18,330 bases of DNA from Candidatus Bathyarchaeota archaeon (GTDB lineage Archaea > Thermoproteota > Bathyarchaeia > Bathyarchaeales > UBA233): contig SOJA01000092.1 in assembly GCA_004376975.1 (NCBI GenBank), positions 1 to 18,330 on the forward strand. Reading direction: 5' to 3'. Each line of letters begins with the position of its first letter. Within the stretch, counting starts at the first letter, position 1. This document shows positions 7,749-15,179 of this stretch, piece after piece. The notes beneath the pieces were generated by a model. That model was not told the origin of the DNA, made no database searches, and worked only from the letters and a program-made list of their open reading frames with translations. The translations under genes and the position numbers were made by a program.

Positions 7749-8897
7749 ATTACGGGTTCATCCCAAACGTTTACTATAAAGTATGTTATTCGAGCAAAAT
7801 TCGAGATAAACGGGGTTGTAGAAAAACCAGATGTCATAGGAGCTGTTTTCGGACAAACAGAAGGCTTGTTCAGTCCAGAACTTGACCTAAGGGAGCTTCA
7901 GAAATCCGGTAGAATAGGCAGAATAGAAATACAATTGCAATCTAAGCAGGACAAGACTACAGGTACAATAACAATTCCGACAAGCATGGATAGAGTTTCC
8001 ACTTCGCTAACTGCTGCAAGTATAGAAAGCATAAACAGAGTTGGTCCCTGCGCTGCAAAGGTAACCCTTGAAAAAATCGAGGATGTTAGACAGGCACGTA
8101 GAAAAGCGATAATCGGCAGAGCCAAGGAAATCCTGCATAAATGGACTATTGAATCCCTGCCCTCAGTAGATGAGATCTTCAAAGAAGTAGCAGAAACATT
8201 GAAAGTGGCAAAAGTTGAGAAATACGGACCTGAAAAGCTTTCAGCTGGACCGGAAGTCAGCAGTGCCAAAGAGATCATTCTTGTTGAAGGAAGAGCTGAT
8301 ATAATCAACCTAATGCGATGCGGAATATACAACATCATAGCTGTGGAAGGAGCAAGAATCCCAGAAACAATAAAAAGAATTTCCAAGGAAAAAGAATCAA
8401 CAGCCTTCCTTGATGGAGACAGGGGCGGAGACCTAATTCTAAAAGAGCTACAGCAAGTGGCTACGATAAAATATGTTACCAGAGCACCAAGAGGAAAGGA
8501 AGTTGAGGACTTGAACTGCAGAGAAATATTTGAAGCTTTGAAAAACAAGAAGCTTATTGAAGAACCATCCAAACCCAAAAAGGAAAAACCAAAGATAGAG
8601 GTTCCGAAAGAAATTGTCCAAATAGCGAAAGAACTAGATGGCACTTTAGAAGCTGTCCTTCTGAACGAGAAAATGGAGCAGATAGAAAGGTTACCTGTAA
8701 GCCAACTAGCGGAGAAACTTCAACAAATAAATGGTGTAGACACGGCTATCTTTGATGGAATCATAACACAAAGAATCGTCGATGTAGCAAGCAATAGAAG
8801 CATAAAAAATGTTATTGCTTCACGCATATCAGAAGCTGTCAAAACACCACTAAACGTTCAACTAATGACATTCCCAGAGATTAAAGAAACAATATAG
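7749..8897 (+). CDS. dnaG: DnaG-type Toprim protein (archaeal DnaG), probable ATT start
   Basis: Archaeal DnaG, a Toprim protein homologous to bacterial primase; in archaea it is found with the RNA exosome and has been reported to have primase activity. From the ATT start the protein is 382 aa and opens TGSSQTFTIKYVIRAKFEI, followed by NGVVEKPDVIGAVFGQTEGL, the canonical archaeal DnaG N-terminus. Then ELDLRELQKSGRIGRIEI, and the Toprim domain with EIILVEGRADI (E180) and FLDGDRGG (D222, D224). The C-terminal helical region has a Lys/Pro-rich linker (KPKKEKPKIEVPKE). The first conventional start in frame (TTG at 7866) would delete the conserved N-terminus, so it is rejected. It follows the small Toprim gene, possibly in the same operon. 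Confidence 0.93.
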   Translation: MTGSSQTFTIKYVIRAKFEINGVVEKPDVIGAVFGQTEGLFSPELDLRELQKSGRIGRIEIQLQSKQDKTTGTITIPTSMDRVSTSLTAASIESINRVGPCAAKVTLEKIEDVRQARRKAIIGRAKEILHKWTIESLPSVDEIFKEVAETLKVAKVEKYGPEKLSAGPEVSSAKEIILVEGRADIINLMRCGIYNIIAVEGARIPETIKRISKEKESTAFLDGDRGGDLILKELQQVATIKYVTRAPRGKEVEDLNCREIFEALKNKKLIEEPSKPKKEKPKIEVPKEIVQIAKELDGTLEAVLLNEKMEQIERLPVSQLAEKLQQINGVDTAIFDGIITQRIVDVASNRSIKNVIASRISEAVKTPLNVQLMTFPEIKETI

Positions 8898-8913
8898 CAC
8901 CTATCGAATTCCT

Positions 8914-9392
8914 TCAGCAATCTCCTTTTATCCTCAAAGCACGCCTTACGAACAAGTTGTCTGCACAGCTACAGATGGCTTTAAACCGGGCTTTTTCAAC
9001 GATTCTTATGGCTGACAAATTATGTGTCACCCCTTCAGCTGCTGCTTTGGCTGCAGGTTTTGTGTATTGTTTTTCGTGTGCTTGTGTCATTCTCAAAAGA
9101 GTACATTGTTGTCAATCAGGCAATGCGTGGAACATCGAATATCGCCTTCGAGACCCCCTCTTGCACCTTCGAAACTTCGAAATGCTCCAGCGTTCTTCGA
9201 TGCGAAACTTGGGTTTCCACAATAAACCTTCGCATCTTTCAACCGTTCTACAAAGGAGCTTGCGTTCAACAACTTAGCTTTGTGATGAATGAGTCTTGGG
9301 TCTCTTCAGTTCAAGTTTGTTCAATGTCTTCTTTTCGAGTCTCCGCTATCTTCAATCACAGCAAGAGAATTCGTGTCAATAATGATCAAACG
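8914..9392 (-). pseudogene. Possible decayed PIN-domain gene in a gene-poor stretch
   Basis: The interval 8898-9595 has no intact gene that I accept. On the minus strand it contains fragments that look coding but lie in different frames. Near 9392-9340 a TTG-led fragment reads LIIIDTNSLAVIEDSG, like the first strand of a PIN nuclease with its catalytic Asp. Around 9237-9121 a 39-aa fragment reads MRRFIVETQVSHRRTLEHF and onward. At 9096-8914 a 60-aa fragment ends CADNLFVRRALRIKGDC, resembling the last PIN strand and helix (SCD-x-x-L-x-R-R-A). Together they span about 160 codons, the size of a PIN protein, interrupted by stops and frameshifts. The family assignment is tentative; the stretch could also be plain intergenic DNA. 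Confidence 0.3.
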
Positions 9393-9595
9393 ATTTCCGA
9401 AAAATTGGCATATTGCAGTCAAGGTTCTAGTGTACGCTTTTTGACTTTGAGTTTGCATTCAAGAAACAAAAGCCAATCTTCACAGCTGACTCCTTTTTCA
9501 ACAGTGAACAATGAACGAGTAATCGTTTTTTAACACTTTTTAATAGGTAGAATTTGCTTTTAAGATTAGGTATCAGCGAAAAAGGGGTTAATGTT

Positions 9596-10690
9596 TTGAA
9601 AATTATAGAAATGAACTTGAAGAAAGATTTTGTGAAGGTTATTCCAGAAGCTCTTGATGATCTATGGCATTTATACAATGTCATCTATAAAGGTGATAAA
9701 GTATACGCACATACGAAGCGCGAAATAAAACCTGATGGAAAATATGCGAGACCCAGACGTGGCAAGCGAGTTTCAGTCTTCGTAGGTGTTGAAGTGGAAA
9801 AGATTAGTTGGGAAAAGCTTCTAGGCAGACTTAGAGTTCACGGAATCATACGTCAAGCTCCAGAAACCGTTCCAGTTGGTGCTCATCATACAGTTAAAAT
9901 AACTTTAAACAAGCCTCTCACCATTGTAAAAAGTAAGAAATGGGCTAGACACCATGTTGAAAGACTGAAAAGGGCAAGCAGAACATCAGAAAAACCCATA
10001 ACGATAATTGCTATTGATGACGAGGGCTATGTTATTGCTGTGACAAAACAGTATGGTATTGAAATAGAAGTAGAAGAGAAAACAAAGCTTCCAGGCAAAC
10101 TAGAAGCTGAAAAAAGAAGCGCCGCCACAAAAGAGTATTTCCTGAAGGCTTCAAGCAGTCTGCGCCAAGTGTGGACAGCAACACATAGTGCAATAGTAAT
10201 CATTGGTGTAGGCTTTGTAAAAAATGATTTTGCAAAATTCTTGAAAGATGAAGCCAGAGACGTGGCCAAGTCAGTTGTGGATGTAAAAGGTGTTAACAAT
10301 AGCGGTGTCGCTGGAATATACGAAGCTCTACGCTCAGGTGTACTCTTGAAAGCTATGAAACATGCGCGGATTACTTCAGAAACAGAAGTAATAGAAGAAG
10401 TCTTGAAGAGACTAGGCCAAGACGAGTCTAACATAGCTTATGGGTTTGATGATGTGAAGAAGGTTGCTGAGCTTGGGGCTGTTGAAACCATGGTTTTGGC
10501 GGACATCATACTGCGTAGAACCTCAGATGAGAAAAGACTACACCTAGAAGAGTTGATGACTGTTGTAGAGCAGAAAGGCGGAAAAATAATGATTGTAAGC
10601 ACAGAACATGAAGCAGGAGAAAAACTCACAGCATTAGGTGGCATAGCCGCTCTCTTACGTTACTCAATTCGTCAAGATCTCCATCAGTAA
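9596..10690 (+). CDS. pelA: Pelota/Dom34 ribosome-rescue factor
   Basis: Archaeal pelota, an eRF1-like protein that acts with aEF1A and ABCE1 to dissociate stalled ribosomes and supports mRNA surveillance. The start is taken at TTG 9596, giving MKIIEMNLKKDFVKVIPEAL, which matches the family N-terminus (Sm-like domain A) and lies 8 nt after a GGGG run. An upstream in-frame TTG start would add 14 non-conserved residues. Landmarks: DDLWHLYNVIYKGDKV; RVHGIIRQAPETVPVGAHHT; the central domain with AIVIIGVGFVKNDFAKFL; and the C-terminal domain with GMR-like DDVKKVAELGAVETMVLAD. Length (364 aa) is normal. An AT-rich TTTTTAACACTTTTTAATA near 9527-9545 could be its promoter. Confidence 0.95.
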   Translation: MKIIEMNLKKDFVKVIPEALDDLWHLYNVIYKGDKVYAHTKREIKPDGKYARPRRGKRVSVFVGVEVEKISWEKLLGRLRVHGIIRQAPETVPVGAHHTVKITLNKPLTIVKSKKWARHHVERLKRASRTSEKPITIIAIDDEGYVIAVTKQYGIEIEVEEKTKLPGKLEAEKRSAATKEYFLKASSSLRQVWTATHSAIVIIGVGFVKNDFAKFLKDEARDVAKSVVDVKGVNNSGVAGIYEALRSGVLLKAMKHARITSETEVIEEVLKRLGQDESNIAYGFDDVKKVAELGAVETMVLADIILRRTSDEKRLHLEELMTVVEQKGGKIMIVSTEHEAGEKLTALGGIAALLRYSIRQDLHQ

Positions 10691-10744
10691 CGGCTTGATT
10701 GCTGTGGACGGTATCGAAACAGTTATTGTAGGGAAATGTAAAGT

Positions 10745-10752
10745 ACTTATAA
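10745..10752 (+). promoter_or_regulatory. TATA box of the tbp gene
   Basis: CTTATAAT, about 25 nt before the ATG at 10778, so the mRNA would be leaderless or nearly so. This is a fitting site for TBP autoregulation, but nothing in the sequence proves that. Confidence 0.45.
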
Positions 10753-10777
10753 TCCCTAATGATTTGGATGAGGCGAA

Positions 10778-11350
10778 ATGACGAAAAAAGAGCCTGAAAT
10801 AAAAATTCAAAACATAGTTGCATCAGCAGCCGTCAACCAAACCATAAGCCTACAATTAATTGTTGAAAGGTTTCCACACGTAGAGTACCGTCCAAAAGTG
10901 TTTCCAGGACTCGTTTTTCGACTGAAAAAACCGAAAACAGCCACTTTGATATTTAAAACTGGCAAAATGGTTTGTACAGGCGCGAAGTCAGAGAAATTAG
11001 CAAGGCAGGCAGTAAACAAGGTGACAAGGAAACTGAAAAAACAAGGAATACTATCCGTTACAAGTAAGCCTATTATTCACATTCAAAACATCGTTGCCTC
11101 CGCTGTGTTAGGTGGAGAAATCGACTTAGAAAACGTTGTTTACAAGCTCAAAAGAGTGATGTATGAACCTGAGCAGTTTCCAGGCGCGGTCTACAGAATG
11201 GATAACCCAAAAGTAGTGTTTCTTATATTCTCAGCAGGAAAACTAGTATGTGTAGGCGCAAAAAAAGAGCAAGACGTCTATGATGCTGTAAACAAGCTTC
11301 AAGGAATACTGGAAGAAAAAGAAGTTATTTATTATTCATCAGAGAATTGA
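10778..11350 (+). CDS. tbp: TATA-box-binding protein
   Basis: General archaeal transcription factor that binds promoter TATA boxes and recruits TFB and RNA polymerase. The 190 residues form two direct repeats of about 90: repeat 1 IQNIVASAAVNQTISLQLIV, then VFPGLVFRLKKPKTATLIF and KMVCTGAKS; repeat 2 IQNIVASAVLGGEIDLENVV, then QFPGAVYRMDNPKVVFLIF and KLVCVGAKK. The Phe residues that intercalate at the TATA ends belong to the FPG-x-V-[FY]-R blocks. The acidic C-terminal tail seen in many archaeal TBPs is reduced to EEKEVIYYSSEN. A GAGGCG sequence lies just before the ATG. It follows pelA by 87 nt in the same direction but has its own promoter. Confidence 0.97.
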   Translation: MTKKEPEIKIQNIVASAAVNQTISLQLIVERFPHVEYRPKVFPGLVFRLKKPKTATLIFKTGKMVCTGAKSEKLARQAVNKVTRKLKKQGILSVTSKPIIHIQNIVASAVLGGEIDLENVVYKLKRVMYEPEQFPGAVYRMDNPKVVFLIFSAGKLVCVGAKKEQDVYDAVNKLQGILEEKEVIYYSSEN

Positions 11351-11359
11351 GGAAAAGCT

Positions 11360-12070
11360 TCAAGACACGCTTGACAGTCGCCTGCGAACCGCTGGATTTT
11401 GATCCGCAAGTCTTTTCAAAAGCATCTCAAACGTTTCATCGAAAGATAGTTCCTTCTCTATGAAAACCCCGGTTCTACCAACCTCGTTCCTTCTTGAAAG
11501 AGCGTGGACACGATCAAAAACTGTTTCAACAGATATTCCAAGCAGTTTGGCAACATAATCCTCACGTCCAACAATAACGCTTTCTCTATGTCCATTCCTC
11601 ATCGGCTCGATCAACATCAACCGTTTATCAACCCCAGAAAACCGCAGATCATCCATTAAATTTTTCATCGAAACCTCACCGCCAAACTTGTAAAACTCCC
11701 TTTCAACCTTACGCATCTTCATTAAAGGAAATGAAATGCTTTTATTTTCACACAGTTCGATGTACGCCTTCATAGCATAGGTTGGTGTAGCCTGAACAAC
11801 CAAACGCCTGTTCACCAGTATACTAGCTTTTTCCAACGCTGTTTCAACCATGAAAGAAGAAATTTGAAAAGGTATGAAAATATCTATGTCGCTCTTTTGG
11901 GTAACATCTCCTCTTGCAATGCTACCGTGCACAACAGTTTCCAAGTGGAAAATCTCCAAGGCTTCCATTATGTGTAAGGCCTCAAGTCTAAGCCTTTTAA
12001 GCAAATCCAAATGTTCAGCATCATAAGTAACCTCTCTGTAATCCAAACGTTTCCAAAGTTTCTTCGCCAT
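11360..12070 (-). CDS. Nucleotidyltransferase-fold protein
   Basis: A 236-residue protein with the minimal nucleotidyltransferase signature: VVHGSIARGDVTQKSDIDIFIPF, i.e. G-S-x-(R)-G-D followed by S-D-I-D-I (catalytic Asp pair), at about residues 48-67. A helical C-terminal half follows, with GREDYVAKLLGISVETVFDRVHALSRR, which looks like a small helical or HTH-type module. Archaeal proteins of this build are annotated only as nucleotidyltransferase domain proteins, so the substrate is unknown. A GAGGC Shine-Dalgarno precedes the ATG. It is convergent with tbp and divergent from the tRNA thiolase, sharing an 82-bp promoter region with it. Confidence 0.88.
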   Translation of the reverse strand: MAKKLWKRLDYREVTYDAEHLDLLKRLRLEALHIMEALEIFHLETVVHGSIARGDVTQKSDIDIFIPFQISSFMVETALEKASILVNRRLVVQATPTYAMKAYIELCENKSISFPLMKMRKVEREFYKFGGEVSMKNLMDDLRFSGVDKRLMLIEPMRNGHRESVIVGREDYVAKLLGISVETVFDRVHALSRRNEVGRTGVFIEKELSFDETFEMLLKRLADQNPAVRRRLSSVS

Positions 12071-12152
12071 GTTATTGCCTCTTTCAAAAGACTATTGTAT
12101 TCGGTTTAATTAAGTAATTTTCAGAAACAATCTAGATCGATGGGAACGTTCA

Positions 12153-13097
12153 ATGGGCACTGCAATCTGCACCATTTGCAAACGTAGGGAAGCCTTCTTT
12201 TCCAGACCATACTCCGGAGAGAAACTCTGCAGAAGATGTTTTGTCATGTCTGTTAAGAACAGAGTTAGAGCGTCTATTACGAAGTATAATATGCTGGAGC
12301 ATGACCACAGGGTGGCTGTAGCGGTCTCAGGAGGAAAGGACAGCTTAAGCTTGCTGCAGATTTTGGTTAGGATTGAGCGAAACTATCCGAAAGCATCGGT
12401 TGTTGCTGTTTCTGTTGATGAGGGAATTAAGGGGTATCGTGACAAGGCCCTAGAAATAGCAGCGGAAAACTGTGAAAAGCTCGGCGTGAAGCACAGCACA
12501 GTTTCTTTCATGGAGCTTTATGGTTACACACAAGATGAGATTGTAAAGCGTCTGAAAAGGAAAGACAAAACCGGGTTAACACCTTGCGCGTACTGTGGTG
12601 TTCTACGGAGGAAGGCTTTGAATATCGCAGCAAGGGAGTGCAAGGCGGATAGGATTGCAACTGCCCATACATTGGATGATGAGATACAAACGGTTCTTTT
12701 GAACATTCTCCACGGCGATCCATTGAGAATAGCGAGAGAGAAACCAATCACGGATAAAGTGCATCCGAAACTTGTGCAAAGAATAAAGCCGTTCTGCAAA
12801 GTTCCGGAAAGAGAAACAGCTCTTTACGCCTATATCAAGAAAATAGAAGTTCAAGATATGCCATGTCCGTACGCTTCGGAAGCTATGAGAAATGACATAC
12901 GCCTTTTTCTGAACGTGATGGAGCATAAACATGTCGGAACGAAATTCACAGTTTTCAAGTCAATAGAGAAAATTAGACCAGCAATAGAAATGATTGCTGA
13001 AAATGGAGAATTAAATGAATGTAGCGAATGTGGTGAGCCAACGACTGAAAGAATATGTAGAGCATGTCAGATGCTGCAAGAACTGGGGATGCTTTAG
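12153..13097 (+). CDS. ttuA: TtuA/Ncs6-family tRNA 2-thiouridine synthetase
   Basis: Adenylates a tRNA uridine and replaces its O2 with sulfur received from a ubiquitin-like carrier; family members act on U54 (TtuA) or on U34 (Ncs6), and the sequence alone does not settle which. Domain order: N-terminal zinc finger (C6, C9, C26, C29), the PP-loop SGGKDS (59-64), the TPCAYCG motif (C145, C148) with a third Cys in MPCPY (C238), which together would hold the [4Fe-4S] cluster, and a C-terminal zinc finger (CSECGEPTTERICRAC). All key residues are intact in 314 aa. The carrier it needs is not next to it; the only candidate in the window is the degenerate ORF at 5788. Confidence 0.94.
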   Translation: MGTAICTICKRREAFFSRPYSGEKLCRRCFVMSVKNRVRASITKYNMLEHDHRVAVAVSGGKDSLSLLQILVRIERNYPKASVVAVSVDEGIKGYRDKALEIAAENCEKLGVKHSTVSFMELYGYTQDEIVKRLKRKDKTGLTPCAYCGVLRRKALNIAARECKADRIATAHTLDDEIQTVLLNILHGDPLRIAREKPITDKVHPKLVQRIKPFCKVPERETALYAYIKKIEVQDMPCPYASEAMRNDIRLFLNVMEHKHVGTKFTVFKSIEKIRPAIEMIAENGELNECSECGEPTTERICRACQMLQELGML

Positions 13098-13143
13098 TAG
13101 CAACAAACGAATTCTCAAAGAGAAGGCGCCAGTCCAATACATA

Positions 13144-13165
13144 TATAGCCAAAAATTGGCATATA
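13144..13165. repeat. Inverted repeat between convergent ttuA and ZIP genes
   Basis: TATAGCCAA, a 3-nt A spacer, then TTGGC-A-TATA: a near-perfect palindrome in the short space where two genes converge. It could act as a bidirectional terminator hairpin, though the stem is short. Confidence 0.35.
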
Positions 13166-13226
13166 ACCAAAACTTCATTTTCGCTGACTTACGCCTTGAA
13201 GTACAGATTTGTTACTCTTTGTTAGC

Positions 13227-13955
13227 TCAACCATTAAATGTGATTATAAGTATTGCAACTAGTATGCCGATAGTTAGTGCGAGGATACTGTACTTTTTGC
13301 TTTCTTTTTCTGCGTGAGGAAGAAGGTGTGTAGCACCAACGTAGACCAGTGCACCTGCCGAAAATGCAAGCAACGATCCTAAGACTGATTCGTTTAAACT
13401 GCCTATTAATGGATAGGACAGTAATGTTCCCAACGGGGTCGATATTGCTGCTGCAAGGAAAGCATACGTCATCGACTTTTTCTCATCAATACCACTTGTT
13501 CGTAGAAGCAGAAATGTGACTACCCCTTCAGGAAATTCGTGGAGCACCATTCCCAAAGCAGCTAACGTTCCAGTGAATACGCTTACACTAAAAGTCACTG
13601 AATAGATGATGCCGTCTACAAAGGAGTGAAAGCCTATCCCCATGGCAGCTATAGGTCCTAAGCTGCCCCTTGCACTGCCAAGCTTGTCACACACGTAGCC
13701 ACTCAGAAATCGATTAGTTACGTGAAGGAATAGATACCCTGCTAAAAGAAAAATAGGTGCGTTTACGTTCATTTCAAAGGATTTAGGGATTACGTGTAGA
13801 AATGACACGGATATAAGTACTCCAGATGCAAAACACATGAAATAAGTTACGGATTTTTTACCCCACTCCTCGTATTTTCTTATTGTATATATGCCAATTG
13901 TAGTGACTAAACAGGCTAGTAGGCTAACTACAACTGCCCAGAACGACTCAATCAT
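13227..13955 (-). CDS. ZIP-family divalent metal transporter
   Basis: A 242-residue membrane protein with about eight hydrophobic segments. The metal-binding signatures of the ZIP family are present: HSFVDG in the fourth helix and HEFPEGVV in the fifth, with a Gly/Ser-rich helix near the end (LLAFSAGALVYVGATHLLPH). ZIP proteins move Zn, Fe or Mn into the cytoplasm. Its ATG overlaps the stop of the upstream DtxR-family gene by 8 nt, so the two are translationally coupled and the transporter is probably under metal control by that regulator. Which metal it carries cannot be read from the sequence. The Asp in HSFVDG in place of the more usual Glu is a known variation. Confidence 0.93.
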   Translation of the reverse strand: MIESFWAVVVSLLACLVTTIGIYTIRKYEEWGKKSVTYFMCFASGVLISVSFLHVIPKSFEMNVNAPIFLLAGYLFLHVTNRFLSGYVCDKLGSARGSLGPIAAMGIGFHSFVDGIIYSVTFSVSVFTGTLAALGMVLHEFPEGVVTFLLLRTSGIDEKKSMTYAFLAAAISTPLGTLLSYPLIGSLNESVLGSLLAFSAGALVYVGATHLLPHAEKESKKYSILALTIGILVAILIITFNG

Positions 13956-14433
13956 CTAAGTCACCAATCTGATTTGATGCAGGCTTCTCGGTTTGATCTT
14001 GTCTCCTGCACTTTATGTTATCAAATATAGTCTTGTCGCATGGACACCTGTTTGGATGTTTATAAGTTCTGCATATCGAGTTTATCAAATCTTCAGAACA
14101 ATAATGATCTATTTTAGATGCTTCTTGGCATGCCTTTTGTGTGTCATATTTCAGGAAGTTCACGAACATGACTTCTAGAACTCGGTGTTTCCTCAGTAGC
14201 TTTTGAGCTTCAGCAACCCCTTTTTCTGTGAGTTTGGCTCCGTAGTAGCGTGCGTATTTGACCAGATTTTTTTCAGCAAGTTTTTGAAGAATTTCTGTTG
14301 TTGTTGCAGGGTTTACTCTGAACCATCTTGATAAGATTGTGGTTGTGGCTTTCTTGCCTTCTTCAACTTGTTTTCTATACATAAACGTGAGGTATTTGCC
14401 CTGTTTCAGAGTTATACTTGATTCAGAATTCAA
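13948..14433 (-). CDS. DtxR/MntR-family metal-dependent repressor
   Basis: A winged-helix repressor that binds DNA when loaded with Fe or Mn. The N-terminal domain runs from ITLKQGKYLTFMYRKQVEEG through the recognition region (SRWFRVNPATTTEILQKLAEKNLV) to the wing (YARYYGAKLTEKG). The dimerisation/metal domain follows with KHRVLEVMFVNFL, IDHYCSEDLINSI and the PNRCPCDKTI block that replaces the usual CPHG. Translation is assigned to TTG at 14433 (161 aa); the frame is open further upstream but that extension crosses the operator-like repeats and is not family-like. No SH3-like C-terminal domain is present, only a short polar tail. It is co-transcribed with, and overlaps, the ZIP transporter. 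Confidence 0.9.
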   Translation of the reverse strand: MNSESSITLKQGKYLTFMYRKQVEEGKKATTTILSRWFRVNPATTTEILQKLAEKNLVKYARYYGAKLTEKGVAEAQKLLRKHRVLEVMFVNFLKYDTQKACQEASKIDHYCSEDLINSICRTYKHPNRCPCDKTIFDNIKCRRQDQTEKPASNQIGDLDD

Positions 14434-14459
14434 TGAGTGTCGCCTATAAGATAGAGATA

Positions 14460-14493
14460 GGTTTTCCCTAAAAAATTTTTGGTTAACCCTAAA
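14460..14493 (-). promoter_or_regulatory. Direct-repeat operator candidate at the dtxR-ZIP promoter
   Basis: Two 13-bp half sites of the form GGTTWWCCCTAAA (+ strand; 14460-14472 and 14481-14493) lie exactly 21 bp apart, two helical turns, with an AT-rich TATA-like stretch between them and the start codon 27 nt away. The second contains GGTTAACC, a core related to DtxR-family operators. Autorepression is inferred. Confidence 0.5.
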
Positions 14494-14532
14494 TTTTATG
14501 GATAACATTTGATGAAAGCATGATGGTGGCAA

Positions 14533-14748
14533 CTAGCTTCTACGTTTTTCCGCAGCATTCCTCTTTAACCTCTTCAGAATCACAGATGCCTCATATGCGT
14601 CACTTGCTACAGCGACACGTTTAGATTTGCGTAGAACGATTCTGGATCCACAGTATGGGCAGGTTCTTGTTTTTTGGTTGGCTTTAGCTGCCAACAAACC
14701 ACCGCAGTTACTGCAGATAACTATTACGAAAGGGGTTAAAGCTCTCAC
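14533..14748 (-). CDS. Small zinc-ribbon protein, DUF1922-like
   Basis: A 71-residue protein with a GTG start. The N-terminal half is a zinc ribbon with two CxxC pairs (CSNC and CPYC, residues 12-15 and 30-33) separated by GGLLAAKANQKTRT, and the C-terminal half is a basic helix (DAYEASVILKRLKRNAAEKRRS). This order, beta ribbon then helix, matches archaeal DUF1922 proteins; function unknown. A TTATTTA box lies about 27 nt before the GTG, so translation is probably leaderless, which supports the chosen start. It diverges from the next gene across 57 bp. Confidence 0.82.
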   Translation of the reverse strand: MRALTPFVIVICSNCGGLLAAKANQKTRTCPYCGSRIVLRKSKRVAVASDAYEASVILKRLKRNAAEKRRS

Positions 14749-14805
14749 CTATGCGAAAACCTTTTCCACAATCTAGTAAATAACGCTAGTGCAAGAGGAG
14801 AATAA

Positions 14806-15174
14806 ATGAGCAACGGTGAAAAGGCGGAGAGTAGACGACGATTGAATTTGTCTCAGTTGGCAGTACGGTACTTCAGGAAGGAAGGATATAAGATTGAAGA
14901 AGATATGACGACGCTGGAAGGTTATGGCGGGCTGCCAAGAAAATTCGATTTGATAGTTCAGAAAAGACGTTTGGCTCAAGGAGTTTGGATTAGAGACTGG
15001 AATAGAACGATAGGTGTGAACGTTGTAATAAATCTTGACAAAGCTTCTGAGGATGTTGGTTTGAAGAATCCGATAATGATTGGCACACAGTTCAGCGGAC
15101 ACGCAAAGTCTTATGCAAACAGACGAAAGATAACACTGCTAACAAAACGACGAATAATCCTGAGTCGAATATAA
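14806..15174 (+). CDS. Conserved archaeal protein, possibly with a PD-(D/E)XK nuclease-like fold
   Basis: A 122-residue protein with a good Shine-Dalgarno (GAGGAG, 5 nt before the ATG). Helix LNLSQLAVRYFRKEGYKIEED is followed by a strand with KFDLIVQKR, another strand pair around TIGVNVVINLDKA, and a terminal helix-strand HAKSYANRRKITLLTKRRI. This succession (helix, strand with Asp, strand, helix ending in a Y-A-x-R-x-x-I pattern) is what small Mrr/RecB-like nuclease folds show. However, the second catalytic motif (E-x-K) is not evident (VNVVINLDK), so it may be inactive or a different fold. Similar archaeal proteins are uncharacterised to my knowledge. The gene is convergent with the AK6-like kinase, 5 nt apart. 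Confidence 0.8.
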   Translation: MSNGEKAESRRRLNLSQLAVRYFRKEGYKIEEDMTTLEGYGGLPRKFDLIVQKRRLAQGVWIRDWNRTIGVNVVINLDKASEDVGLKNPIMIGTQFSGHAKSYANRRKITLLTKRRIILSRI

Positions 15175-15179
15175 GAAAT

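Noticed and set aside
7898..8644. 248-codon minus-strand ORF opposite dnaG
   Set aside because: Long, but entirely antisense to a conserved gene; Ser/Phe/Leu-rich composition is typical of such shadows.
9282..9288. Box C (GTGATGA) of a possible C/D sRNA
   Set aside because: No CTGA box D within a plausible distance downstream.
8957..9533. Overlapping plus-strand ORFs in the gene-poor stretch
   Set aside because: Serine/cysteine/phenylalanine-rich translations without domain pattern or ribosome site; they look like shadows of former minus-strand coding.
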